Of a stretch of DNA of 64,000 nt, positions 41,534 to 49,390 are shown in pieces (the first letter of the stretch is position 1; each line of letters starts with the position of its first letter). The stretch is taken from contig NZ_FNQR01000014.1 of assembly GCF_900107755.1 (NCBI RefSeq), forward strand, positions 41,368 to 105,367, written 5' to 3'. Both the position numbers and the translations under genes were made by a program. Origin of the DNA: Thalassobacillus cyri. Its GTDB lineage: Bacteria > Bacillota > Bacilli > Bacillales > Halobacillaceae. Under the pieces are notes generated by a model. That model was not told the DNA's origin and made no database searches. It saw only the letters and a list, made by a program, of their open reading frames with translations.

Positions 41534-41673
41534 CGCTTATGAGGTTAGCTGTCGGATTCGGGTATAAAGAGTTACCCTACCAACGAAACAATATTTCGTC
41601 AGATTCACCCCTAGTAGCTGGTCATTGCTACAAAAAACGGGTCCCCCACCTTCCTTATATAGAAAGTTAAGCG
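41534..41673 (-). ncRNA. c-di-AMP riboswitch (ydaO/yuaA leader)
   Basis: Minus-strand features match the ydaO/yuaA class: closing stem CGCTTA/TAAGCG at the ends, TAGGGGTGAATCTGACG, TTGGTAGGGTAACTC and CCCGAATCCGACAGCTAACC near the 3' side. It is followed by an intrinsic terminator and ktrAB, as for B. subtilis yuaA (ktrA). High c-di-AMP should switch the operon off. Confidence 0.93.
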
Positions 41674-41816
41674 ATGTTATTAATTTTTATATGTGAATTT
41701 TACTCCTTGAATTGGCGGAAGTAAAGAGCTAATTTATAATTCAAGCTATTACCTCTTACCATTTAAAATAAATAATAAAAGAGTTACTCCTGCTCTAAGC
41801 AATTCTTATACTTTCC

Positions 41817-42272
41817 CTATATTTTATTCTTTTGTGCGCTATGGTAATTTAAGGTGTTGTACATCAGCCCGCCCAATAATTCCGATGATTGTATAATGGT
41901 AGAGGCTCCTACCCTTTTGGCATTTTCAGCTTGTTTTCTGGTCAGAATTTCTGTGATTACTCTTACATTAGGGTTGGCGGCTTTGGCAGCCACTGTAAAC
42001 ATAATACTTTGGTGATCCGCTTCTTCCTCTCTTTTAGCAGGGTCCGATGTGATCATTACAATTTTGGCATGCTTTATATCTGCTTTTACTAATACATCCG
42101 GGTTGTAGGCATTCCCTTTAATAAATGATACGTCCTTCGGGAGCTCGTCAGGAATGAACTTTAATGAATCATCAATTAAAATGATTCCTTCCTTTTTTCC
42201 ATTATCCCTAATTTTTTGAATAAGCTGTTTAGAACATTTATTCCATCCGATAATGATATGATGATTTTCCAT
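41817..42272 (-). CDS. Stand-alone RCK/TrkA-N protein (YugO C-domain-like)
   Basis: A 151-residue protein made only of an RCK_N domain: HHIIIGWNKCSKQLIQKIRD, ITSDPAKREEEADHQSIMF and ILTRKQAENAKRVGASTIIQ. These match, segment by segment, the cytoplasmic part of the YugO-type channel at 53113 rather than KtrA. No membrane pore is encoded. It lies downstream of the second ktrAB in the same direction, so it may be an extra gating subunit. ATG at 42272 follows GGGAGGGAAAGTG. Confidence 0.8.
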   Translation of the reverse strand: MENHHIIIGWNKCSKQLIQKIRDNGKKEGIILIDDSLKFIPDELPKDVSFIKGNAYNPDVLVKADIKHAKIVMITSDPAKREEEADHQSIMFTVAAKAANPNVRVITEILTRKQAENAKRVGASTIIQSSELLGGLMYNTLNYHSAQKNKI

Positions 42273-42319
42273 CACTTTCCCTCCCTTGCATGTTTTGGGT
42301 AAATAAATAATGGTGGCTT

Positions 42320-43645
42320 TCATCCTGTTAATATGTCTTCCTTAGCATATCGAACTCGAACCTTGGGCTGGTTTGCCAGTGCAAACGCAAGCGTTAATGG
42401 TCCTACCTTCCCTATAATCATGATCATGGGGATAATCAGTTTTCCAACCCAGGTCAGTTCTCCAGTTAGTCCCATAGATAAACCAACTGTTCCAAATGCC
42501 GACACTGCTTCGAAAACAATCTTGAGAAAAGGAGCATCTTCTGTAATATCTAAAATAAAGATACCGACCAATATAAAAGAAAAACCTATTACAGTGATAG
42601 CTAATGAACGTACCACCGTCCGGTCACTAATTGATCGCCTGAAAACCTCTATATCTTCCTTTTTCTTTACAAAAGACAACACAGAAAACATGATTGCAAA
42701 GAAAGTGGTCAGCTTTATCCCCCCTCCCGTCGAGGCGCTTCCGGCCCCAATGAACATTAAAATAATCATGAAAAAAAGAGTCGAATGATTCAAAGCACCG
42801 ATATCAACGGTATTAAATCCCGCAGTTCTTGGGGTTACTGCCTGAAAGTATGCAGCCTTAATTTTATCAATGATAGAGAGTCCTCCTAGTGTGTCGAGAT
42901 TATAATACTCAAGAAGGAAGACAAAACAAAAAGCTATCAGGTTAATAAGCAAGGTTCCAACAAGCATTAGCTTTGTGTGTAAACTGAAGTCTTTAAACCT
43001 TTTCTTCTTCCATATATCAAATATGACGGTAAATCCCACACCACCCACAATGAAAGATGTAGTAATGATCACCATTATAAAAGAGTGATCGATAAAGCTG
43101 GATAAACTATCCGACCAAATGGAGAAACCCGCATTATTAAATGCAGAAACAGCATGAAAAAAACTGGCATATACCCCATTCTTCCATCCAAAAACAGGTA
43201 TCCAGAAAACACAAAGCAAAATAAAAGTGATAAATTCCACGGCTAAGGAAAACAACAATATTTTCCTTGCAAGTAAGATGATCCCCCCAACGGAGTTCTG
43301 GTTTAACGATTGGGTGATCAAGACATGCTCTTTAAACCCTAGTTTTCTTCCGGACATAAGGAAAATGAAAACAGCGAAGGTCATGATTCCAAGCCCGCCG
43401 ATTTGAATCAGAAGGATAATCACAACCTGGCCAAACAAAGTAAATGCGGTCCCAGTATCTACTACGATCAGTCCGGTAACCGTCAAAGCAGATGTAGCTG
43501 TAAAAAAAGCATCAATAATAGTAATACCATCGGTTGTAGCAAAAGGCAGTTTTAACAGCATGGTGCCCACTGTAATAAATACGAGAAATATTAGTAACAA
43601 AAATCGTGGAGGGTTTAATTGACTAGTAATAATTTTTTGAAACAA
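42320..43645 (-). CDS. ktrB: K+ uptake channel subunit KtrB (second copy)
   Basis: A 441-residue KtrB paralogue with the same four-repeat pore plan (TATSALTVTGLIVVDTGTAF near 50, FNNAGFSIWSDSL near 170, TPRTAGFNTVDIG near 270, SAFGTVGLSMGL near 390). It is 3 bp downstream of the second ktrA and is followed by the RCK-only gene. No riboswitch precedes this operon, so the two copies should respond differently to c-di-AMP. Confidence 0.92.
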   Translation of the reverse strand: MFQKIITSQLNPPRFLLLIFLVFITVGTMLLKLPFATTDGITIIDAFFTATSALTVTGLIVVDTGTAFTLFGQVVIILLIQIGGLGIMTFAVFIFLMSGRKLGFKEHVLITQSLNQNSVGGIILLARKILLFSLAVEFITFILLCVFWIPVFGWKNGVYASFFHAVSAFNNAGFSIWSDSLSSFIDHSFIMVIITTSFIVGGVGFTVIFDIWKKKRFKDFSLHTKLMLVGTLLINLIAFCFVFLLEYYNLDTLGGLSIIDKIKAAYFQAVTPRTAGFNTVDIGALNHSTLFFMIILMFIGAGSASTGGGIKLTTFFAIMFSVLSFVKKKEDIEVFRRSISDRTVVRSLAITVIGFSFILVGIFILDITEDAPFLKIVFEAVSAFGTVGLSMGLTGELTWVGKLIIPMIMIIGKVGPLTLAFALANQPKVRVRYAKEDILTG

Positions 43646-43647
43646 GG

Positions 43648-44322
43648 CTACACACCTTCTTGCTCAAAACGGCTAAGATCCACATTGCTTCCAACCATAA
43701 CCAGGATATCCCGACTCTGAATTTGCGTATCCAATGAAGGAGAAATTAAAATATTATCTTCACTTTTCTTAATCGCAATAATGCTACAGTTATATTCATA
43801 TCTAATCTCCAGTTCTGATAACCTTTTTCCTGCTATCTTATCACTGGCTTTAATTTCAACAATGCTGTATTTATCAGATAGCTCGATATAATCAGTGATC
43901 TTTTCCGAAACAATGTGATGCGCTATCCGAAATGCCATATCTCGTTCCGGATGAATGATTTTATCTGCCCCGATTTTCTTCAGGACCTTTTCATGGTATT
44001 CGTCGTGTGCTTTTACCCATACTTGCTTTATCCCCAATTCTTTCAGGATAAGGGTTGCTAAAATACTTGATTGTACCCCTTCCCCTAAACTGATCATGAC
44101 ATAATCGAAATTCTTTATTCCCACTGCTTTTAGAGAGTCTTCGTCGATGGCATCTAATTCAGCTGCATGACTGGCAACCTTTGAATATTCCTGTACCCGT
44201 TCCAAGTCTTTATCTAAAGCAAGTACATCAACTTCAAGCCTAACCAACTCTTTGCATAGGTTTCCCCCGAATCGTCCCAGCCCAATTACGGCAAACTGCT
44301 TACGCCCTGGTTTCTGTTTCAA
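43648..44322 (-). CDS. ktrA: K+ uptake regulatory subunit KtrA (second copy)
   Basis: A 224-residue RCK protein with FAVIGLGRFGGNLCKELVRL and a C-terminal RCK_C domain ending VMVGSNVDLSRFEQ. TTG at 44322 is the likely start because AAGGAAGG lies 8-10 bp upstream and the length then matches other KtrA proteins; the longer reading to 44367 lacks a site. It forms an operon with the second ktrB. Confidence 0.9.
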   Translation of the reverse strand: MKQKPGRKQFAVIGLGRFGGNLCKELVRLEVDVLALDKDLERVQEYSKVASHAAELDAIDEDSLKAVGIKNFDYVMISLGEGVQSSILATLILKELGIKQVWVKAHDEYHEKVLKKIGADKIIHPERDMAFRIAHHIVSEKITDYIELSDKYSIVEIKASDKIAGKRLSELEIRYEYNCSIIAIKKSEDNILISPSLDTQIQSRDILVMVGSNVDLSRFEQEGV

Positions 44323-44449
44323 TGTGTTACTTCCTTCCTTGGTCTGTTCTGATATCAGTTTTAACAAAATTTTGTCTTATTATAAGTGAAGTCCTTAAGT
44401 AAGGGAGATAAAAAGTATAGTCATTTATAAAAGGAGTAATACAAAAAGA

Positions 44450-44508
44450 GGAGGCGTTATTAGATAAACGCCCCCAATTGTGGAAGACTCGACTTCAAGA
44501 TAATAGTA
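44450..44508 (+). repeat. CIR copy 21
   Basis: AGGCGTTATTAGATAAACGC hairpin, then CCCCAATTGTGGAAGACTCG and ACTTCAAGATAAT. It merges into the 163-bp repeat. Confidence 0.78.
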
Positions 44509-44634
44509 ATCAGCCGGAGGTACAAAATAGCTCTATCATCTCTAACGCAGAATAAGCTATTCATCTAGTGGGGGGGGGAAGGAGGGTTTGGAGACTGAAG
44601 TATTCCGATAGCAACATTGGATCCGGCATTCCAG
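44472..44634 (+). repeat. 163-bp direct repeat, right of the ktr cluster
   Basis: Partner of 39024-39186. A few substitutions are visible (CTAACGCAG for CTAACTTCG, GACTGAAG for GACGGAAG). Unrelated sequence follows. The remaining gap to 44892 has an inverted CIR-like pair near 44822-44857 (ACAGTCTTCTGCAAACGGGC / TTTTATGGAAGATC) and no gene. Confidence 0.85.
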
Positions 44635-44892
44635 TGATTACGGCCACAGAAATGTACCAACCTCGCCATAGTTTTTACCATTGAATGACAAAAAGTGTAC
44701 CGATGAATAACAGACTGTTTACCACTTCAAACCTTCAGTTGATAAAAGATTAAAAAACCATAATTTTGGGAATCAAAAATGTTATGGTTGTTATACTAAT
44801 TTTACTGATTTTCAATAAGAACAGTCTTCTGCAAACGGGCCATTTTATGGAAGATCGCTTTCATAATAATTCAAACTAATTTTTATCATAAC

Positions 44893-44921
44893 ACCAAAAA
44901 AGAGCCTCCACGAGCCTCTTT
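44893..44921 (-). terminator. Terminator of the 44950-45410 gene
   Basis: AAAAAAGAG pairs with CTCTTTTTT around an 11-nt centre, with one inner mismatch. Confidence 0.55.
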
Positions 44922-44949
44922 TTTATATTTTTGTTTCTAAAGTATTAGA

Positions 44950-45410
44950 TTAACGGGAGAAGTTATTTATCAATCTTTTCAGTAATAATCCGTCTACTCC
45001 CCCTGGCACCACGGACAATATGGGTAACCATATAGGACCGAACAATATTCCCATCACCTTAAAGTTAGTCGAAAAAATTAGACCAACTGTTACAAAATAG
45101 GCGGAAAAGACAAATGGTAAAAAGGCATATGATGATTTCCCTCCGCCTGCATCTTTAAAGGCCTCCCACATTGCAAAGAAATAAAGGCAGGGATAAAACA
45201 TCAACCATCCATAATTTGTTTGGTATATAGCTTCTTCGATCTGACCGTGAAAACTTAAGATAATCACTTCGTTAAAATTGATTGAACGTTAATCAAAAAT
45301 TCCAAACCAATAAAAAGCAGGCCTTTAAGGAACTTGCCGTTTAAAATTTGAACAAAGCCCGGTAAAGCAATACTCCAAAAAAGTTTTTCATATTTGCGAT
45401 TTTGATTCAT
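44950..45410 (-). pseudogene. Frameshifted membrane protein gene
   Basis: The ATG at 45410 starts MNQNRKYEKLFWSIALPGFV and runs to NVQSILTK, then a stop. In another frame the protein continues FNEVIILSFHGQIEEAIYQT, followed by two membrane helices to 44950. One base change near 45280 joins them into about 150 residues. The family is a small Bacillus membrane protein of unknown role. Confidence 0.65.
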
Positions 45411-45522
45411 ATTACATATTACCCGTCCCAAGTAATCGTAGATATTATCACAATTGTTCTTAAGTATTTCTTTTTTTCATGCCGTAAAAAGATTAGGCAA
45501 AACAAGGAAGTCCCAAAGATTT

Positions 45523-46533
45523 TTATTGTTCTAGTTTACTGCGTTCTGCCATCTGTGGCGGTTCTTCCATCCATCCGTTTTTAATCATTATCTTTGCACC
45601 TTCATGAGCATATTCGAAAGTATCCTTCGTGAAAAGTGTCATTTTTGCTGCTAGGTCGTTTCGTTGACTAAAGGCGGTTCCTAATGAATTCCCCCCCATA
45701 GCAAAACTACAAAAAAGACTGGTACAATACATCATGAGTTTATCCGAAAACGGGGAAACCGTTGAACGGGTTGCATGTCCGCCTGGAGCAGTAGGGGTTT
45801 GGATGCCATCTTCGAGAAACGTTTCACTCATCTCTTTAATAATACTTTTGGATAGCTCTGCGCCTTTTGAAAAAAATTTTTTCACCTCTTGTTCATTGGC
45901 ACATTGAGCAAAACCAGTAATCATTTGTAAACCGACAACATTTGTTTCAATACCATGATAAACGTAAGCAACTTCCACCGTATTTAATGTTCGTTTCTTA
46001 CCAATTTTAGTAAGTGGATTAAGTCCACCCAGATAGCTTTTATCTTTAACAAACTCAATGGAATCAGGCATTGAAGTATAAGGAGATCGAGCAATCATAC
46101 CTTTGTCAATCAAATATTGTGTACAAGTATTGTAGGTTTCCTGAGTAATCGCGGTAAGATCCTTAAAGATCCCTACAATATCTTCGCGGTACGCCATGTT
46201 TATATTTAGTGTATGTAAGCCCATACTAATTTCTTTTAGTAATCGGACAAACATGATATCAAAACCATTGTCATACAGTTTTGGAACATCTTTATTGACA
46301 TCTTTAGAGGTATATCCTACTGGAATTGCAGCGCCTTCACTTTTCAAAACTTCTGTTATCTTCTCAACGTATTTGTCTAATTTACCGTATAAATCAGTCA
46401 TAATTTTTTCAGCTTTATCATCGTCGGCTTTTTCAATAAAGTACTCCAGCATCCGCATAATCATTGTTTTCTCTTGGTATGTTAGCCATAGAACGCCAAG
46501 TTCAGATGACGTTATGGTAGGTTTCTCAGGCAT
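45523..46533 (-). CDS. DUF3231 family protein
   Basis: A 336-residue soluble protein of two ferritin-like helical repeats. SELGVLWLTYQEKTMIMRML opens the first half, and SPFSDKLMMYCTSLFCSFAM lies in the second. DUF3231 proteins occur in spore-formers and their function is unknown. AGGGAGGGAACATA precedes the ATG. It stands alone, with no CIR repeat directly 3'. Confidence 0.85.
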   Translation of the reverse strand: MPEKPTITSSELGVLWLTYQEKTMIMRMLEYFIEKADDDKAEKIMTDLYGKLDKYVEKITEVLKSEGAAIPVGYTSKDVNKDVPKLYDNGFDIMFVRLLKEISMGLHTLNINMAYREDIVGIFKDLTAITQETYNTCTQYLIDKGMIARSPYTSMPDSIEFVKDKSYLGGLNPLTKIGKKRTLNTVEVAYVYHGIETNVVGLQMITGFAQCANEQEVKKFFSKGAELSKSIIKEMSETFLEDGIQTPTAPGGHATRSTVSPFSDKLMMYCTSLFCSFAMGGNSLGTAFSQRNDLAAKMTLFTKDTFEYAHEGAKIMIKNGWMEEPPQMAERSKLEQ

Positions 46534-46818
46534 GTTATGTTCCCTCCGTGAATTGTTATTCAGTTTATAACCGTGCCATTAGTCTTTCTTAATCCTTATT
46601 TTTTATTACTTTAAAAACATTATTTTAGGCTTTCATGGGGTTGAGTTCTTAATAACTGTGAATAAAAAGTTAATAAATAGAGAAAAGGGTAAACAAGGTA
46701 ATATATGCATCAGAAGAAAACAAAAAGATGCATGAAATTGCATTTATCGTATAGAAAAGAATCGAAGAGACTGTATAACAGCATTATAAGGCTGCACGTG
46801 GACATCCTGTTGTTAGTT

Positions 46819-47043
46819 TTATGTATGTATCTTATAACTTAGGACTCCCACATAGACGGTTAGACTTGGCGGCTTAGGAATAGCATCCCCTGAAGAACCG
46901 TCCAACTCTTCATTGTTACTAACCTCCTTAACTTCATTATCATTATCAACTTTTTCATCCGTATCATTTATGTCAGAACAACCCATTATTGATAAAAAAC
47001 ATATAAGAGTTAAAGCAAAAAGTAAAAATCTAAAATTCATCAT
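46819..47043 (-). pseudogene. Truncated duplicate of the 37740-38267 lipoprotein gene
   Basis: The first 66 codons match the intact gene except for one residue (VKEVSN for VMEVSN). The frame then runs into unrelated sequence and stops after VLSYKIHT. The promoter region and the next CIR (to about 47150) are copied as well. The signal peptide and lipobox remain, so a short lipopeptide could still be exported. The gap 46560-46818 holds nothing clear. Confidence 0.8.
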
Positions 47044-47116
47044 AATACCCTCCTTACTATATAGACGATAAATAAATGAGAGCGTTACAGTATACTATTA
47101 ATTGGTATTAAACTCT

Positions 47117-47190
47117 ACTGCTCGGTTAGCACCATAAGCGATAGCTACTGTGCAGCTATCCCCCCGAGTTGAAACCTCAGAACAGAGATA
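47117..47190 (+). repeat. CIR copy 22
   Basis: ACTGCTCGGTTAGCACCATA, AGCGATAGCTACTGTGCAGC, TATCCCCCCGAGTTGAAACC and TCAGAACAGAGATAAG. It is 3' of the AlbA_2 gene; the second half is diverged. Confidence 0.72.
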
Positions 47191-47217
47191 AGAACCTTCA
47201 TTTATATGTTTATTTTG

Positions 47218-48489
47218 CTAGTAAGTTCCTGATAATAATTTTTGTTGTTCTTCTCTAAATATTCCAATAGAGCCAGATGCATCCCAATTAAAATTCTCAA
47301 ACAATTGTAGTAAAGTTTCAATTGCTATTTTGTCACTATCTGCAATTAATTCCTCTATTCCTGCACTTACGATACATTCTGCAGAATCTTCTATTGTAGA
47401 AACATAATCGCTGAATAGAGTCCGCATTGGTTCAAAGAAAAAAAGTTCTCTATCCTTAATACCAAAACATTCTATGCTGACTGTTATTTCATCACCAAGT
47501 ATATTCGTTTGTGAGAGCCTAGATGCAAATTCAAAAATCTCAGTAAAAAGAAATAAGGTATTTATAATGGCCAACCCTCTACCTTTTACATTCCTTAAGT
47601 GTTGTTTATCTATGTAGTCTTCTCTCATAGCCTTAAAGTAAACAAAGTTACCGCTTTTATATAGCCTCAGTAGTTCCTTGTGCTCCCCCCAATTTTCTGA
47701 TGCTTGGATAAAATTATTTCCATTTTCGATACTTCTAAAATGAGGAAAATTCCATCCCCTAAGACTAAGCTGGTTTTCCATAATTACTTTCCTGCAATTT
47801 GTTAAAGAGTCTATTCGGTTTTCAAGATAATAACTAGGTCTAATAGTAATTCTCCAGTATCCTGTTTCACGTATAGTAGTTAATACATCTATATCTTTAA
47901 TCATTTGTATTTCTCTAGCATATTTTTCGTCGCTAGAATCACTATTCGTTACTTGTAAACCAGAGTCTCTTACACGTTTATAGAATTCTTTAACCCCTTT
48001 ATTTATTGCGATATCAATTAACTCTCTCATCTCAGACTGACTTCTAATTTGAGCAGATTCAGGTTTTATTTTCGATCTAGAGAATACTGCCCCTTCCTTT
48101 AACCCTTGTTCTCCACTTCTTTTACAAACAATAGGTAGCTCGTCAAATTCAGGAATGCGTAACAATACAAAATACTTCCCATCTTCTTGTACAGGGTACA
48201 TGTGGAAAGAAATTGGTGGATCGGCAAACTTATTTACCTCGACAATTATGTGGTCGTAGTTTAATATACCAAAATGCTCTAGCTCCATACCGGTTAATTT
48301 TTCCTCACCATATTTTTCTTCATCTATCCCTAATAATAAGTAACCACCATCTTTAGTATTACTCATTGCCAAAATACACTTTACAATCTTCACCTTATGC
48401 TGTGGGTTATTCCAATCATATGTCTTCTTAAATTCTATATTTCTAGTCTCCCCCTCTGCATCTAATAGTTCTAATATCTTGTCATACAT
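47218..48489 (-). CDS. Schlafen/AlbA_2-type putative nucleic-acid-binding protein
   Basis: A 423-residue protein. Its N-terminal 150 residues match the AlbA_2 (Schlafen-like) domain: ETRNIEFKKTYDWNNPQHKV, VKCILAMSNTKDGGYLLLGI and a later GAVFSRSKIKPESAQ. The rest is a helical domain of unknown type. AlbA_2 proteins include regulators and some phage-defence or tRNA-targeting nucleases, so function is open. GAAAGGGGGAAGTATTATG precedes the start. It lies beside the ImmA/integrase module. Confidence 0.8.
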   Translation of the reverse strand: MYDKILELLDAEGETRNIEFKKTYDWNNPQHKVKIVKCILAMSNTKDGGYLLLGIDEEKYGEEKLTGMELEHFGILNYDHIIVEVNKFADPPISFHMYPVQEDGKYFVLLRIPEFDELPIVCKRSGEQGLKEGAVFSRSKIKPESAQIRSQSEMRELIDIAINKGVKEFYKRVRDSGLQVTNSDSSDEKYAREIQMIKDIDVLTTIRETGYWRITIRPSYYLENRIDSLTNCRKVIMENQLSLRGWNFPHFRSIENGNNFIQASENWGEHKELLRLYKSGNFVYFKAMREDYIDKQHLRNVKGRGLAIINTLFLFTEIFEFASRLSQTNILGDEITVSIECFGIKDRELFFFEPMRTLFSDYVSTIEDSAECIVSAGIEELIADSDKIAIETLLQLFENFNWDASGSIGIFREEQQKLLSGTY

Positions 48490-48625
48490 AATACTTCCCC
48501 CTTTCTTAACCTAACCCAAAATATGAACCTCGTGATAATTTATAGAGTTATATTGGTTGTTTTCCTTTTGTAGTTATAAGATAAATTTTACATGTATTGT
48601 ATTAATTTGTCACAATACTTATAAA

Positions 48626-48690
48626 TTTATCTCGAAACTGAGTCTTCCATTATTCTGCCCTTTTCTGGAAGACTCAGTTTCAAAGTAACT
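48626..48690. repeat. CIR copies arranged head-to-head
   Basis: TCTCGAAACTGAGTCTTCCA reads as an inverted core and TTTTCTGGAAGACTCAGTTT as a forward core, joined by TTATTCTGCCC. They form a long hairpin about 180 bp upstream of the ImmA-like gene. Confidence 0.75.
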
Positions 48691-48818
48691 AACCCATTGC
48701 TTAATACCAATTAATAATTTCCTACAATTTTTATTAAAGAACTCGGTTCTGTAGTTACCTATCCATTTATATTAAAAGAGTAATTAATTCGCATTATACA
48801 TTATAATGCTTTTTTTGG

Positions 48819-48847
48819 TTGCGTATCAGAACAGATGTTCGTATAAT
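48819..48847 (+). promoter_or_regulatory. Promoter of the immA-int operon with LexA-type box
   Basis: TTGCGT (48819-48824) and TATAAT (48842-48847) are 17 bp apart. The spacer contains AGAACAGATGTTCG (48828-48841), one base from the Gram-positive LexA consensus CGAACN4GTTCG. LexA bound here would block RNA polymerase, so the module is probably induced by DNA damage. Confidence 0.75.
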
Positions 48848-48869
48848 ATCGATAAGGAAGGTGACTAGC

Positions 48870-49367
48870 GTGAATTTTTCCCAGTATACTACATCATCTC
48901 TTGAAGATTGGATATCAAGCTGGTACATCGATCGCAATTTTCAATACCCTGGAGACTTGAATTTAAGAGTAATAGCTAAGAGACACAACATCTTTATTAA
49001 CTACAAGCCTTTCGAATCGCATTTCACTAAATTTGGAAAGTACAAGGAAATTGTACTTAACTCCAATTTAAACAAGGTGACCCAAAGAGAACATTTCTTT
49101 CATGAACTTTGCCATGCTGTTCGACATGTGGGAAAACAAACCATGATGCCTAAAGCATTTAGAGAACTACAGGAACGCGATGCAAAATACTTTACTTTGT
49201 ATGCAACAATGCCCTATCACATGATCAAAATATACAATCTCAATGATCAAGAGCTCTTATTAAAATGGGCTGAGGACTTTGAGGTCTCTTATGAACTATG
49301 TGAGGAACGATTGGAACAAATTAAACGACGTTCGGATTGTACCAAACTTTTTTACTCCATCAACTAA
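48870..49367 (+). CDS. ImmA/IrrE-family metallopeptidase
   Basis: A 165-residue protein with the zinc-protease motif HELCH (78-82) followed by the AVRHVGKQ stretch, typical of COG2856. In ICEBs1 and related elements such a protease cleaves the element repressor after DNA damage and starts excision. GTG at 48870 follows AAGGAAGGTGACTAGC. A LexA-type box lies in the promoter and the integrase gene follows 23 bp downstream, so they form one operon. No intact repressor gene is nearby; the fragment at 4555 may be its remnant. Confidence 0.85.
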   Translation: MNFSQYTTSSLEDWISSWYIDRNFQYPGDLNLRVIAKRHNIFINYKPFESHFTKFGKYKEIVLNSNLNKVTQREHFFHELCHAVRHVGKQTMMPKAFRELQERDAKYFTLYATMPYHMIKIYNLNDQELLLKWAEDFEVSYELCEERLEQIKRRSDCTKLFYSIN

Positions 49368-49390
49368 TATTGAATCAGGAGGTGTCTAAC

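Noticed and set aside
4801..48690. CRISPR array as explanation of the many repeats
   Set aside because: Spacing is hundreds to thousands of bases with genes between, copies vary in length, and no cas genes are present.
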